From JAEYZM01 sp943372195 (GTDB lineage Bacteria; Bacteroidota; Bacteroidia; Sphingobacteriales; Sphingobacteriaceae): a stretch of 64,000 bases of DNA. The notes under the pieces are model-generated. The model searched no databases, was not told the origin of the DNA, and saw only the letters and a list, made by a program, of their open reading frames with translations. Positions 45,008-53,596 of this stretch are shown in pieces; the first letter of the stretch is position 1, and each line of letters opens with the position of its first letter. The position numbers and the translations under genes are program-made. The stretch lies in the NCBI GenBank assembly GCA_943372195.1, contig CALRXS010000018.1, positions 5,394 to 69,393 of the forward strand, written 5' to 3'.

Positions 45008-45583
45008 TCAATTAGTCACGATTCTTTTTCTTATTCTACTTAATGCCTCTGGTGTTACGCCTAAATACGATGCTATCATATATTGAGGGACTCTTTGTAA
45101 TAGATCGGCATTTTCTTTTTGGAAATTAATATAGCGCTGTTCCGGACTTTCAAACAAAAGTGAGTTGCTACGCATCGAAACCATTGTGAATAGATATTCT
45201 GCCATTAATCTGCCGAATTTTTGAAATTCATCTACCTTTTCATATAGCTCTTGTACACTATCATAGTCTAACAATACCAACTCGCAATCTTCTAAACACT
45301 CTACAATTAAAAGTCCTGGGGTTCTCGTTAAAAAACTACAATAATCTGATAGATATTCATTCTCAATAAAAAATGTTTCTATGTATTCTTTCCCATCGAT
45401 GACATGATAAGCTCTTAAAATACCTTTATTTACAAAGGTTACGTAATTACATACCTCGCCAACATCGTGAAGCTTATCGCCCTTTTTTAGTTGAACAACT
45501 TTTAATTTAGAACTTAGTAAAACCCAATTCTCATCTGACAAACGAATGAAGTTCTGATAAAAAGATTTTATTTGCTCTAACAT
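45008..45583 (-). CDS. Crp/Fnr-family transcriptional regulator
   Basis: The 191-residue protein has an N-terminal cyclic-nucleotide-binding fold (LKKGDKLHDVGEVCNYVTFVNKGILRAYHVIDGKEYIETFF) and a C-terminal winged helix (VPQYMIASYLGVTPEALSRIRKRI). No Fnr-type Fe-S cysteine cluster is seen at the N-terminus. It starts nine bases after paaZ and is the last gene of the paa run, so it may regulate phenylacetate catabolism (inference from position). Confidence 0.88.
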   Translation of the reverse strand: MLEQIKSFYQNFIRLSDENWVLLSSKLKVVQLKKGDKLHDVGEVCNYVTFVNKGILRAYHVIDGKEYIETFFIENEYLSDYCSFLTRTPGLLIVECLEDCELVLLDYDSVQELYEKVDEFQKFGRLMAEYLFTMVSMRSNSLLFESPEQRYINFQKENADLLQRVPQYMIASYLGVTPEALSRIRKRIVTN

Positions 45584-45592
45584 AAAATTTTA

Positions 45593-47641
45593 TTACGCTT
45601 GATTAAGTTTTTTCACCATTGTGAGGATGGTAGCAATGGCAACAGTTTCACCTGTTTCATCGTAAACATCTACTAAGAATTTTACGATACCTTTTGCGAT
45701 ATCATCTTCACTTCTTTTTTCTTGATCAACTTTTTCTTTTGTAGTTAATTTTACTCCTATAGTCATACCAGGATAAACTGGTTTGGTGAATCGACATTCT
45801 TCGAGTCCGTAGTTTAATAAAACCGGACCTTTCTTAGCATCCACAAATAAACCAGCAGCTGCAGATAGAATAAAATAACCATGTGCTACTCTACCGGTAA
45901 ATATAGTACCATCCAAAGAAGTAGCATCAGTATGTGCATAGAAATGATCCCAACTCACGTTAGAAAAATTTACAATGTCAGCTTCAGTAACTGTTCTTTT
46001 TGCAGTAAATACTGTTTCACCAATTTCAATTTCTTCAAAATGTTTTCTGAAAACATGAACGTCTTTTTCAATTTGATTTGCACCTACCTGAAATTGATTG
46101 GTAACTGCTGTGATGGTTGTTGGTGAACCTTGTATAGCTGTTCTCTGCATATAATGCATTACTCCACGCTTACCTCCCATTTCTTCACCTCCACCTGCTC
46201 TACCTGGGCCTCCATGTGTTAATAATGGCATCGGTGAACCATGTCCGGTACTCTCCTTAGCACAATCTGCATTTAAAACTAAAATTCTACCATGATGTGA
46301 TGCAGCTGCAATTACAAAATCTCTCGCTACCTTATTATCAGCAGTAACAATAGAACATACTAATGAACCCTTGCCTAATTTTGTTAATTCTACAGCTTCT
46401 TCGATGGTGTCGTAGGGTAATAATGTACTAACCGGACCAAAGGCTTCAATGTTATGGCAATCTAAATTTTTAAAAGGATCTTTGTTTAAAAATAAAATGG
46501 GTGACATGAAAGAACCCTTACTTGCATCGGCACCTAATACATCTACTTTATCAATAGAACCGAATACTATTTCTTGAGTTCTAGATAATAAATTCACATT
46601 ATCAATAACATCTTGTAATTGATCTTTACCTGCTAATGCACCCATGCGTACTCCTTCGAAATTCGGATCGCCGATTAATGTTTTTGCTAATCTTTTTCCT
46701 AATTCAATTTGTACATCTTCAACCAAATTACTTGGTACAATAATTCTTCTTACTGCCGTACATTTTTGTCCGGCTTTCACCGTAATCTCTTTCGTAACTT
46801 CTTTTACAAATAATTCAAATTCAGGGGTGCCGGGTACAGCATCCGGACCTAAAACGCTTGCGTTAAGAGAGTCAGCTTCTAAATTAAAAGGCACTGATTC
46901 TGAAATAACTTTCGGATGAGCTTTTAACTTCATGCCAGTAGATGCAGAGCCTGTAAAGGTTACAACATCTTGATTACCGACATGATCTAATATACCATTC
47001 GCTGAACCACAAATTAATTGCAAAGCACCTTCTGGTAATATTTTTGATTTAATAATTTCTTTTACTACAACTTCTGTTAAAAATGATGTAACAGTAGCCG
47101 GTTTTACGATTGCAGGTACACCTGCTAAAAAGTTTACTGCAACTTTTTCTAACATGCCCCATACCGGAAAGTTATATGCGTTGATATGAATTGCAACTCC
47201 TTCTTTAGGCACACAAATATGATGTCCGATGAAGGTCCCATTCTTTGATAATTTTGCTGCTTCTCCATCTACATAATAGGTTTCATCTGGGAAAGATTTT
47301 CTCAAACTTGCATAAGCAAATAAATTTCCAATACCACCCTCTATATCAATCCAGCTATCTACTTTCGTTGCACCAGTTGCCCAACTCACATTATAAAACT
47401 CATCTTTCTTAGTCATCAAATGCAAAGCCAATGCCTTTAACATTCTACCTCTATCATGAAAGGTCATTTTACGTAATGCAGGTCCGCCTACCTTACGCGC
47501 ATAATCCATCATTATCCCGAAATCTAATCCAGAACTATCTGCCTCATATATCGCTTCACCCGTAATTGAATTATATAATGTTGTAGACTTGCCATTTCCT
47601 TCTACCCATTGGCCAGCCGCATAGTTTTGTAATTTTTGCAT
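45593..47641 (-). CDS. paaZ: Phenylacetic acid degradation bifunctional protein PaaZ
   Basis: The 682-residue fusion has an aldehyde dehydrogenase domain (about 1-520; nucleophile in VKAGQKCTAVRR) and a MaoC/hot-dog hydratase domain (about 540-680; NVSWDHFYAHTDAT and RVAHGYFILSAAAGLFV). PaaZ opens the oxepin-CoA ring and oxidises the resulting aldehyde to 3-oxo-5,6-dehydrosuberyl-CoA. Both halves are complete. It lies in the paa cluster between paaY and a Crp-type regulator. Confidence 0.95.
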   Translation of the reverse strand: MQKLQNYAAGQWVEGNGKSTTLYNSITGEAIYEADSSGLDFGIMMDYARKVGGPALRKMTFHDRGRMLKALALHLMTKKDEFYNVSWATGATKVDSWIDIEGGIGNLFAYASLRKSFPDETYYVDGEAAKLSKNGTFIGHHICVPKEGVAIHINAYNFPVWGMLEKVAVNFLAGVPAIVKPATVTSFLTEVVVKEIIKSKILPEGALQLICGSANGILDHVGNQDVVTFTGSASTGMKLKAHPKVISESVPFNLEADSLNASVLGPDAVPGTPEFELFVKEVTKEITVKAGQKCTAVRRIIVPSNLVEDVQIELGKRLAKTLIGDPNFEGVRMGALAGKDQLQDVIDNVNLLSRTQEIVFGSIDKVDVLGADASKGSFMSPILFLNKDPFKNLDCHNIEAFGPVSTLLPYDTIEEAVELTKLGKGSLVCSIVTADNKVARDFVIAAASHHGRILVLNADCAKESTGHGSPMPLLTHGGPGRAGGGEEMGGKRGVMHYMQRTAIQGSPTTITAVTNQFQVGANQIEKDVHVFRKHFEEIEIGETVFTAKRTVTEADIVNFSNVSWDHFYAHTDATSLDGTIFTGRVAHGYFILSAAAGLFVDAKKGPVLLNYGLEECRFTKPVYPGMTIGVKLTTKEKVDQEKRSEDDIAKGIVKFLVDVYDETGETVAIATILTMVKKLNQA

Positions 47642-47660
47642 CTTGTATATATTATATTGA

Positions 47661-48092
47661 TTATGGTAAAGTTATTGTTCCGCTTTTTGTATACCAAAGA
47701 TGATATTCAGCAATTAATCTACCTGCTTTTATCGCTGGGTCAGATTCTACTAATTGTTTTATTTGATCTGCATCTGGTGCATTCATAATTAATATACCTT
47801 TGATATCATTATCATCAGCAAAAGGTCCGGCCATTAATAACATACCTTCTTTATGCATCATGTTCAAATGTTCCATATGTAATGCTTGAATTTTCTTAGC
47901 TTCTTCTGCCGGATGATCTCTCTTAGCACCTTTCTTCAAGAAAACCATTACATACATTTTCATCTCGCCATCATCAACTTTGGCATTTTCTTTTATAGGT
48001 TCCTTTGCTGCTTGAATATTTTTTTGAGCAAATGTTTCTGAAACATTAAACATCAAAACTGTGATTACGATTAATAAAAATTTAGTTTTCAT
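47661..48092 (-). CDS. Exported YciI-like protein
   Basis: A signal peptide (FLLIVITVLMFNVSETFA) precedes a YciI/dimeric alpha-beta barrel domain (MKMYVMVFLKKGAKRDH, HLNMMHKEGMLLMAGPFADDNDIKGILIMNAPDADQIKQLVESDPAIKAGRL). YciI domains are usually cytoplasmic, so an exported one is unusual. I use the ATG at 48092 (MKTKFLLIV), which gives a normal signal peptide; the longer frame runs into paaY. Its role in the paa operon is unknown. Confidence 0.82.
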   Translation of the reverse strand: MKTKFLLIVITVLMFNVSETFAQKNIQAAKEPIKENAKVDDGEMKMYVMVFLKKGAKRDHPAEEAKKIQALHMEHLNMMHKEGMLLMAGPFADDNDIKGILIMNAPDADQIKQLVESDPAIKAGRLIAEYHLWYTKSGTITLP

Positions 48093-48094
48093 AA

Positions 48095-48685
48095 TTATTG
48101 CTTTTTCTTCCAAGTTACATAAATATCTTGTTGCATAGGTCTGTTTTCTTCTACTTCTCTGAGTGGCTCACACTCTTTTAAAGTAGCATAACAATCTGCA
48201 GGTAGCTGTTGATATAAAGCCGTGCCTTTAGTTTTCCATGCGATCATTTCATCGCTAACATCCTTAATGATTTTAGCAGGATTACCGACAACAATTTTTC
48301 GTGATTCGATTTTCATTTCAGAAGGCACAAATGTTAAGGCACCAATGATACATTCATCACCAATTTCTACATCATCCATAATTACAGAATTCATTCCGAT
48401 CAAACAATTTCTACCAATTGTCGCCCCATGAATTATTGCTCCATGTCCGATGTGTGCCGACTCTTTCAATAAAACCGTAGTTCCCGGAAACATATGTATG
48501 GTACAGTTCTCTTGTACATTACATCCATCTTCAATAATTATTTGACCCCAGTCGCCGCGTATTGCTGCACCCGGACCTACATAAACATTTTTACCAATGA
48601 TTACATTCCCCGTCACTGTTGCCTGCGGATGCACAAAAGACGATTCGTGTATTACTGGTCTATATCCTTGAAATTCGTAAATCAT
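48095..48685 (-). CDS. paaY: PaaY-type hexapeptide (gamma-carbonic-anhydrase-like) protein
   Basis: This 196-residue left-handed beta-helix protein has hexapeptide repeats (VIIGKNVYVGPGAAIRGDWGQIIIEDGCNVQENCTIH, HIGHGAIIHGATIGRNCLIGMNSVIMDDVEIG) and the three-histidine zinc pattern of gamma carbonic anhydrases. PaaY acts as a thioesterase that protects against toxic CoA intermediates in phenylacetate catabolism. It is located between paaZ and paaJ. Confidence 0.9.
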   Translation of the reverse strand: MIYEFQGYRPVIHESSFVHPQATVTGNVIIGKNVYVGPGAAIRGDWGQIIIEDGCNVQENCTIHMFPGTTVLLKESAHIGHGAIIHGATIGRNCLIGMNSVIMDDVEIGDECIIGALTFVPSEMKIESRKIVVGNPAKIIKDVSDEMIAWKTKGTALYQQLPADCYATLKECEPLREVEENRPMQQDIYVTWKKKQ

Positions 48686-48690
48686 AATTC

Positions 48691-48746
48691 ATAACTCTTA
48701 ATCCTACATTCTACATCCTACATCCTACATCCTTAATTCTTAATTT
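48691..48746. repeat. Eight-unit heptad tract, TACATCC/TTAATTC families
   Basis: ATAACTC, TTAATCC, TACATTC, three TACATCC, TTAATTC and TTAATTT run in register. The tract overlaps the last codons and stop of paaJ (which ends at 48733), so the paaJ C-terminus KIKN is encoded by the repeat. Confidence 0.92.
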
Positions 48747-49956
48747 TGAATCCCGAGTTCTCAATCACAACAGCGTACCCCTGCCCCACACCTATACACA
48801 TCGTCACCAATGCATATCTTTTATTCTGCTCTTGTAATTCAATTGCTGCAGATAATAAAATTCTTGCACCTGTCATTCCGAGTGGATGTCCGATTGCAAT
48901 GGCCCCACCATTCGGATTTATTCTTGCATCATCATCAGCCAAGCCTAATGATCTTGTACATGCTAAACTTTGTGCAGCAAATGCTTCATTAATTTCTATG
49001 ATGTCTATTTGATCTAATGTTAAGTTTGCTTTTGCTAATGCTTTGCGGCTAGCTTCAACCGGACCAATACCCATGATGCGAGGTTCAACACCTGCAGCAC
49101 CCATTGAAATAATTTTCGCTAAAGGTTTTAAACTATATTTCTTAATTGCATCGTCTGATGCAAAAAGTAATGCTGCTGCACCATCATTTAATCCTGATGC
49201 ATTACCAGCAGTTACCGTACCTTCTTTTCTAAACGATGCTTTTAATTTAGCTAAACCATCTAATGTTGTATCTGCTTTTACAAATTCATCTTTGCTAAAA
49301 ATGATCGGATCTTTTTTCTTTTGAGGAATTTCAATCGCTACAATTTCTTTTGCTAATCGACCAGATTCAGTAGCTCTAGCAGCCTTTTGTTGTGAACGTA
49401 ATGAAAATGCATCTTGATCTTCTCTAGAAATTTTGTGGATGTCCACTAAATTTTCAGCAGTCTCACCCATAGCATCTACTCCGTACATTTCTTTCATCTT
49501 CGGATTTATAAATCTCCATCCGAAGGTAGTATCGTATAACTGAACATCTTTACCAAATGGTGTTGATGATTTTGACATCACGAACGGACCTCTAGTCATA
49601 TGTTCAACTCCACCAGCAATAATTAGATCAGCATCACCAGTCATTATATTTCTTGCAGCATCCATTGAAGCTGATAAGCCAGATGCACATAATCTATTTA
49701 CTGTAACACCAGGTACTGTATAAGGCATGCCCGCTAATAATAAAGACATACGGGCAACATTTCTATTATCTTCACCTGCTTGATTCGCACAACCCATTAT
49801 AACATCTTGCACGTCTGAATAATCTACCGATGGAAATTTTTCCATCAATGCTTTTATAACATGTGCACCTAAATCATCAGCTCTAACTGACGACAAAGTT
49901 CCTGCTAATTTCCCAACCGGAGTTCTAACACCCCCAACTAAATATACTTCTCTCAT
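48733..49956 (-). CDS. paaJ: 3-oxoadipyl-CoA/3-oxo-5,6-dehydrosuberyl-CoA thiolase
   Basis: This 407-residue thiolase has the nucleophile Cys90 (NRLCASGLSASMDAA), GGVEHMTRGPFVMSK, the His in NPNGGAIAIGHPLGMTGAR and the second Cys in MCIGVGQGYAVV. Within the phenylacetate pathway it cleaves both C8 and C6 3-oxoacyl-CoA esters, releasing acetyl-CoA. The final four residues are encoded by a heptad repeat. Confidence 0.92.
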   Translation of the reverse strand: MREVYLVGGVRTPVGKLAGTLSSVRADDLGAHVIKALMEKFPSVDYSDVQDVIMGCANQAGEDNRNVARMSLLLAGMPYTVPGVTVNRLCASGLSASMDAARNIMTGDADLIIAGGVEHMTRGPFVMSKSSTPFGKDVQLYDTTFGWRFINPKMKEMYGVDAMGETAENLVDIHKISREDQDAFSLRSQQKAARATESGRLAKEIVAIEIPQKKKDPIIFSKDEFVKADTTLDGLAKLKASFRKEGTVTAGNASGLNDGAAALLFASDDAIKKYSLKPLAKIISMGAAGVEPRIMGIGPVEASRKALAKANLTLDQIDIIEINEAFAAQSLACTRSLGLADDDARINPNGGAIAIGHPLGMTGARILLSAAIELQEQNKRYALVTMCIGVGQGYAVVIENSGFKIKN

Positions 49957-50003
49957 ATTTTATATCACATTTATATCCTAAATGTCTAAATCTTGTACTT
50001 CTC

Positions 50004-50059
50004 GTTCTTAACTCTTAATTCTACATTCTACATCCTACATCCTACATCCTTAATTCTTC
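50004..50059. repeat. Eight-unit heptad tract, ATCCTAC/ATTCTTA families
   Basis: GTTCTTA, ACTCTTA, two ATTCTAC, two ATCCTAC, ATCCTTA and ATTCTTC run in register between paaJ and paaI. It has nearly the same unit order as the tract at 48691. Confidence 0.92.
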
Positions 50060-50063
50060 AGCC

Positions 50064-50471
50064 CTACCACTCCTTCTCACTTCTATAAACCGTTCCCTTA
50101 AAAAGCGCTACCACTTTATCATTTTGATTCAACACACTTATATCGTAAATTCCAATACGATTGCTCAATGACCTTTCAACTGTTTTTGTCGTTAATACAT
50201 CTCCAATCTTACAAGGTGCCGTATGCGAAATCGAAGTTTCTATTGACATACTTCTTCTACCATATGCATTACTTGCAAAGGCCAACGAGCTATCAGCTAA
50301 TGAATAAGTAATACCTCCATGCAATACATCAAACCCGTTTAACATTTCTGCACGTACCACCATTCTTAAAGTTGAAATCCCCTCTCCAACTTCTAAAACT
50401 TCTATGCCCAACCACTTGCTAAACGCATCGTTCTGCATCATTCTATCAACAATTTCTTTCGCTCTAGTCAT
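50064..50471 (-). CDS. paaI: PaaI-type hydroxyphenylacetyl-CoA thioesterase
   Basis: This 135-residue hot-dog thioesterase has FSKWLGIEVLEVGEGISTLRM, the catalytic-region block GFDVLHGGITYSLADSSLAFASNAYG, and TKTVERSLSNRIGIYDI. It removes dead-end CoA esters in the paa pathway. Its start codon overlaps the end of the ORF6N gene by eight bases. Confidence 0.92.
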   Translation of the reverse strand: MTRAKEIVDRMMQNDAFSKWLGIEVLEVGEGISTLRMVVRAEMLNGFDVLHGGITYSLADSSLAFASNAYGRRSMSIETSISHTAPCKIGDVLTTKTVERSLSNRIGIYDISVLNQNDKVVALFKGTVYRSEKEW

Positions 50472-50970
50472 TGTTTTTTATTTTGAATCCTATTGGTTTT
50501 CTAATTTTACTCTCACTACTATTTTTATCTAACAAACTAAATATTAAATCAAACTTATCATTACTTTTCGACTCTAATTTATCAATCTTAATATTAAGCT
50601 CGTTTAAGCCTTCAAAATAAGACCTTATTTGAACAAAAGTTCTCATAATTAATATATTGACCTTAATTGCTTGATACGATTTAATTACGCTTGATAACAT
50701 TGCAACCCCTTGCTCAGTAAAAGCAAATGGCAAGTAACGATCGCCTCCGTGACTTGAGGTCACAATTTGTGACCTCAAGTCATCAAACTCTTCTTTAGTT
50801 AATTCAAACATGAAATCATCAGGGAATCTTTCAATATTTCTCTTTACCGCCTGTTTAAGAGTTTTAGTTTCTATATTATATAGCTTAGCTATATCTTTAT
50901 CGAGTATTATCTTATTACCTCTAATAATATAAATACAATCTATTATTTTATTTAATTCTAAATTTTCCAT
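50464..50970 (-). CDS. ORF6N-domain (phage KilA/Bro-like) DNA-binding protein
   Basis: The 168-residue protein has an N-terminal ORF6N domain (IIDCIYIIRGNKIILDKDIAKLYNIETKTLKQAVKRNIERFPDDFMFELTKEEFDDLRSQIVTSS, then YLPFAFTEQGVAMLSSVIKS) and a C-terminal coiled-coil. ORF6N proteins are typical of phages and mobile islands, so its position between paaH and paaI is odd. The codons for DLRSQIVTS form a perfect palindrome. It is either a cargo insertion tolerated in the operon or a recruited regulator. Confidence 0.9.
   Translation of the reverse strand: MENLELNKIIDCIYIIRGNKIILDKDIAKLYNIETKTLKQAVKRNIERFPDDFMFELTKEEFDDLRSQIVTSSHGGDRYLPFAFTEQGVAMLSSVIKSYQAIKVNILIMRTFVQIRSYFEGLNELNIKIDKLESKSNDKFDLIFSLLDKNSSESKIRKPIGFKIKNND
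50750..50782. repeat. Perfect 16-bp-arm palindrome inside the ORF6N gene
   Basis: TGACTTGAGGTCACAA, one T, and its exact reverse complement. It lies over the codons of the conserved DLRSQIVTS motif of the ORF6N domain. Confidence 0.9.
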
Positions 50971-51032
50971 GAATTTTTAGAATCAAATTCGGTTTAAAGT
51001 TTAATACTTACAACTGCATATATGCAGGATTA

Positions 51033-52190
51033 TTAATAAAAATGTTTATTTTCTCTAACCATCTGCTTTAATAAAACCGAAGGCCTGTAACGATCCTCTT
51101 CGTAAACCTCCATAAGCGTTTCGAGATTTTCTAATACAGCTCCTAATCCGATTTCATCAGCCCAAGCTAATAAGCCTTTCGGATAATTAACCCCTTTAGT
51201 CATGGCTAAATCGATATCATCTCTACTAGCCACTTTTAAATATAATGTATCGATTGCTTCGTTGATCAACATCGAAATAATTCTTGCAAAAATTTTCTCT
51301 GCTAAATCTTTATCCTTTACAGCTTCAACGTTTTGGGCATTCTCAGCGTAATCGTAAAATCCGATACCCGATTTCCTACCAAATCTTTTTGCTTCGTATA
51401 ATCTTTTTTGTGTTAAAGATGGTTTAAATCTTGGGTCATAGAAAAACTGTTCCCAAACAATTTCTGTCACCTTATAATTCACATCATGTCCGATGAAATC
51501 CATCAACTCAAACGGACCCATTTTAAATCCGCCGATTTCTTTCATCGCCCAATCAATCGTTGCAATATTTGCAATGCCTTCTTCATAAATTCTTATGGCT
51601 TCACCATAAAATGATCTAGCAACTCTGTTTACAATAAAGCCTGGTGTGTCTTTACAAATTACTGTAGTCTTATTCCAAGATTTTATCAGTGAAATACTTG
51701 TATTTATTATGTCTTCGGATGTTTGCAAAGCTGGAATAATTTCTACTAATGGCATCAATGGCGCCGGATTGAAAAAATGAATTCCGATAAATCTATTTGA
51801 TTTTTTGCAAGCTGAAGCGATTGAAGAAACTGAAAGTGAAGAAGTATTAGTTGCCAAAATACAATTCTCAGAAACGATAGATTCTAATGCTTCGAAAACT
51901 TCTTTCTTTACTTCTATATTCTCTACAATTGCTTCAATAATTATACCTGATTCAGATAACTTTTCGATACTCGATTGAAAGTAAATATTTGATAGCACTT
52001 CAGACATTTTTTCTTTTGTGCATTTAGATTTCTCTACTAATTTCTCAAGTGACTTTTTTAAATTCTGTGCAGCTACTTGAGCAGCTATCGGATTAGCATC
52101 ATAAACATGCACTTCATGTCCGGCAAAAGCCGCCACTTGTGCAATACCACTACCCATAGCTCCAGAACCTATTACTCCAACTTTTATCAT
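51033..52190 (-). CDS. paaH: 3-hydroxyacyl-CoA dehydrogenase PaaH
   Basis: The 385-residue protein has the NAD-binding loop GVIGSGAMGSGIAQVAAFAGHEV, catalytic His/Glu regions (NTSSLSVSSIA, GIHFFNPAPLMPLVEIIP) and two C-terminal helical domains (GFIVNRVARSFYGEAIRI). In the paa pathway it oxidises 3-hydroxyadipyl-CoA. The length includes the extra C-terminal domain typical of PaaH. It ends 62 bases before the ORF6N gene. Confidence 0.93.
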   Translation of the reverse strand: MIKVGVIGSGAMGSGIAQVAAFAGHEVHVYDANPIAAQVAAQNLKKSLEKLVEKSKCTKEKMSEVLSNIYFQSSIEKLSESGIIIEAIVENIEVKKEVFEALESIVSENCILATNTSSLSVSSIASACKKSNRFIGIHFFNPAPLMPLVEIIPALQTSEDIINTSISLIKSWNKTTVICKDTPGFIVNRVARSFYGEAIRIYEEGIANIATIDWAMKEIGGFKMGPFELMDFIGHDVNYKVTEIVWEQFFYDPRFKPSLTQKRLYEAKRFGRKSGIGFYDYAENAQNVEAVKDKDLAEKIFARIISMLINEAIDTLYLKVASRDDIDLAMTKGVNYPKGLLAWADEIGLGAVLENLETLMEVYEEDRYRPSVLLKQMVRENKHFY

Positions 52191-52193
52191 TAA

Positions 52194-52964
52194 TTATTCT
52201 CCTTTAAATTGAGCTTTTCTTTTTTCTAAAAATGCATTGATACCTTCTTTATTATCGTAAGTATTTGCTGCTGCTGCTTGTAATTCTTCTTCTAAATCTA
52301 ATTGCGCATTCAAATCATTTGTGAATGATTTATTCAATGCTCGCTTCGTTAATCCGAAGCCCTTAGTAGGCATACTCGCTAAATGCGCTACCAACTTTTC
52401 TGCTTCTTGCATCAATTGCTCAGCTTCAACTACTTTATAAATCATACCGAATTCTAAAGCTTGTGCTGCTGAAATTTTATCTGCTAAAAACATCATCGCT
52501 GTTGCTCTCTGCAATCCGACTAATCGCGGTAGAAAAAATGTTCCTCCACTATCTGGTATTAATCCGATGTTCGAAAACGATTGAATAAACGAAGCCTTAT
52601 CACTAGCTATTACGATGTCACATGCTAATGCAATATTCGCACCTGCACCTGCCGCAACTCCGTTCACTGCGCATACTATAGGCTTCTCAATATTTCTGAT
52701 TTTTTTGACAATCGGGTTATAATGTTCTCTTACAATTTTATCTATAGTTGGAGCATCATCGGCAATTGCTTCTGCCAAATCTTGTCCTGCGCAAAATGCT
52801 CTACCCTCCCCAGTAATTAAAATCGCACGAATGTTTTTATCGTTTTCATATTCATCTAACTTCACCTGTAATTCTAAAGCCATCTCTCGGTTGAAAGAGT
52901 TTAAGACATCGGGGCGGTTTAGAGAGATGATAGCGTAATTTGACTTTATTTCAGATTTTATCAT
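52194..52964 (-). CDS. paaG: 2-(1,2-epoxy-1,2-dihydrophenyl)acetyl-CoA isomerase PaaG
   Basis: This 256-residue crotonase-fold enzyme has RAFCAGQDLAEA, NGVAAGAGANIALACDIVIAS and the PaaG-type acid in FSNIGLIPDSGGTFFLPRLVG. It turns ring-epoxidised phenylacetyl-CoA into oxepin-CoA. It is three bases upstream of paaH. Confidence 0.92.
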   Translation of the reverse strand: MIKSEIKSNYAIISLNRPDVLNSFNREMALELQVKLDEYENDKNIRAILITGEGRAFCAGQDLAEAIADDAPTIDKIVREHYNPIVKKIRNIEKPIVCAVNGVAAGAGANIALACDIVIASDKASFIQSFSNIGLIPDSGGTFFLPRLVGLQRATAMMFLADKISAAQALEFGMIYKVVEAEQLMQEAEKLVAHLASMPTKGFGLTKRALNKSFTNDLNAQLDLEEELQAAAANTYDNKEGINAFLEKRKAQFKGE

Positions 52965-52973
52965 AATTGTTTT

Positions 52974-53008
52974 ATTGGGTATTGGGTACTGAGTATTGAG
53001 TACTGAGA
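52974..53008. repeat. Heptad tract, ATTGGGT/ACTGAGT family
   Basis: Two ATTGGGT, ACTGAGT, ATTGAGT and ACTGAGA units are in register. The reverse complement has the same units as the tracts at 53073 and 40078. Confidence 0.88.
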
Positions 53009-53072
53009 CCCTAAATATTATAATTAGTACTATTTGATTTTTTTAGTAATTCTATTTTTTATGTATATCGCA

Positions 53073-53100
53073 GTACTCAATACTCTATACTCTATACAAT
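53073..53100. repeat. Heptad tract, ATACTCT family, inverted relative to 52974
   Basis: GTACTCA, two ATACTCT and ATACAAT. Its last unit touches the stop codon of paaD at 53101. Confidence 0.82.
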
Positions 53101-53592
53101 CTATATGCACTTAAAATAATCAAACGGTTCCAAACACTCATCACATTTATACAATGCTTTGCATGCTGTAGATCCGAATTGGCTGGTGAGGCTAGTGTTT
53201 TCTGAGCCGCAATGCGGACAGTTAACGACTTCGTTCATGTCGCCAGTTAAAGTATTTATTTTATGTTTTATTTTATCGTTCGGAGGTGCAATACCATACA
53301 CTCTTAATTTTTCTTTTGCCTCAGCTGTCATCCAATCGGTTGTCCAGGCTGGGTGATATTGTGTTTCCACTTTAAACTTTAATATACCATGAGCCATCAA
53401 TGTATTATTGATATCTAACATGATAGAAACAGTTGCTGGGCAACCCGAATACGTAGGAGTTATATAAACGAATAAGGTATCATCTTTCCACTCTACGTTT
53501 CTGATGATACCTAATTCTACTACAGTGATCACAGGAATTTCTGGATCAGGTATGGTATTCAATATTTTCCATATTTCTTCTATGGATTTCAT
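53101..53592 (-). CDS. paaD: Phenylacetyl-CoA epoxidase subunit PaaD
   Basis: A DUF59/MIP18-like domain (IPDPEIPVITVVELGIIRNVEWKDDTLFVYITPTYSGCPATVSIMLDI) is followed by a C-terminal zinc-ribbon-like part with CPHCG and YKCDEC. PaaD is required for maturation of the epoxidase. I use the ATG at 53592; an upstream in-frame start at 53622 would lie within paaC. Confidence 0.92.
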   Translation of the reverse strand: MKSIEEIWKILNTIPDPEIPVITVVELGIIRNVEWKDDTLFVYITPTYSGCPATVSIMLDINNTLMAHGILKFKVETQYHPAWTTDWMTAEAKEKLRVYGIAPPNDKIKHKINTLTGDMNEVVNCPHCGSENTSLTSQFGSTACKALYKCDECLEPFDYFKCI

Positions 53593-53596
53593 GTGC

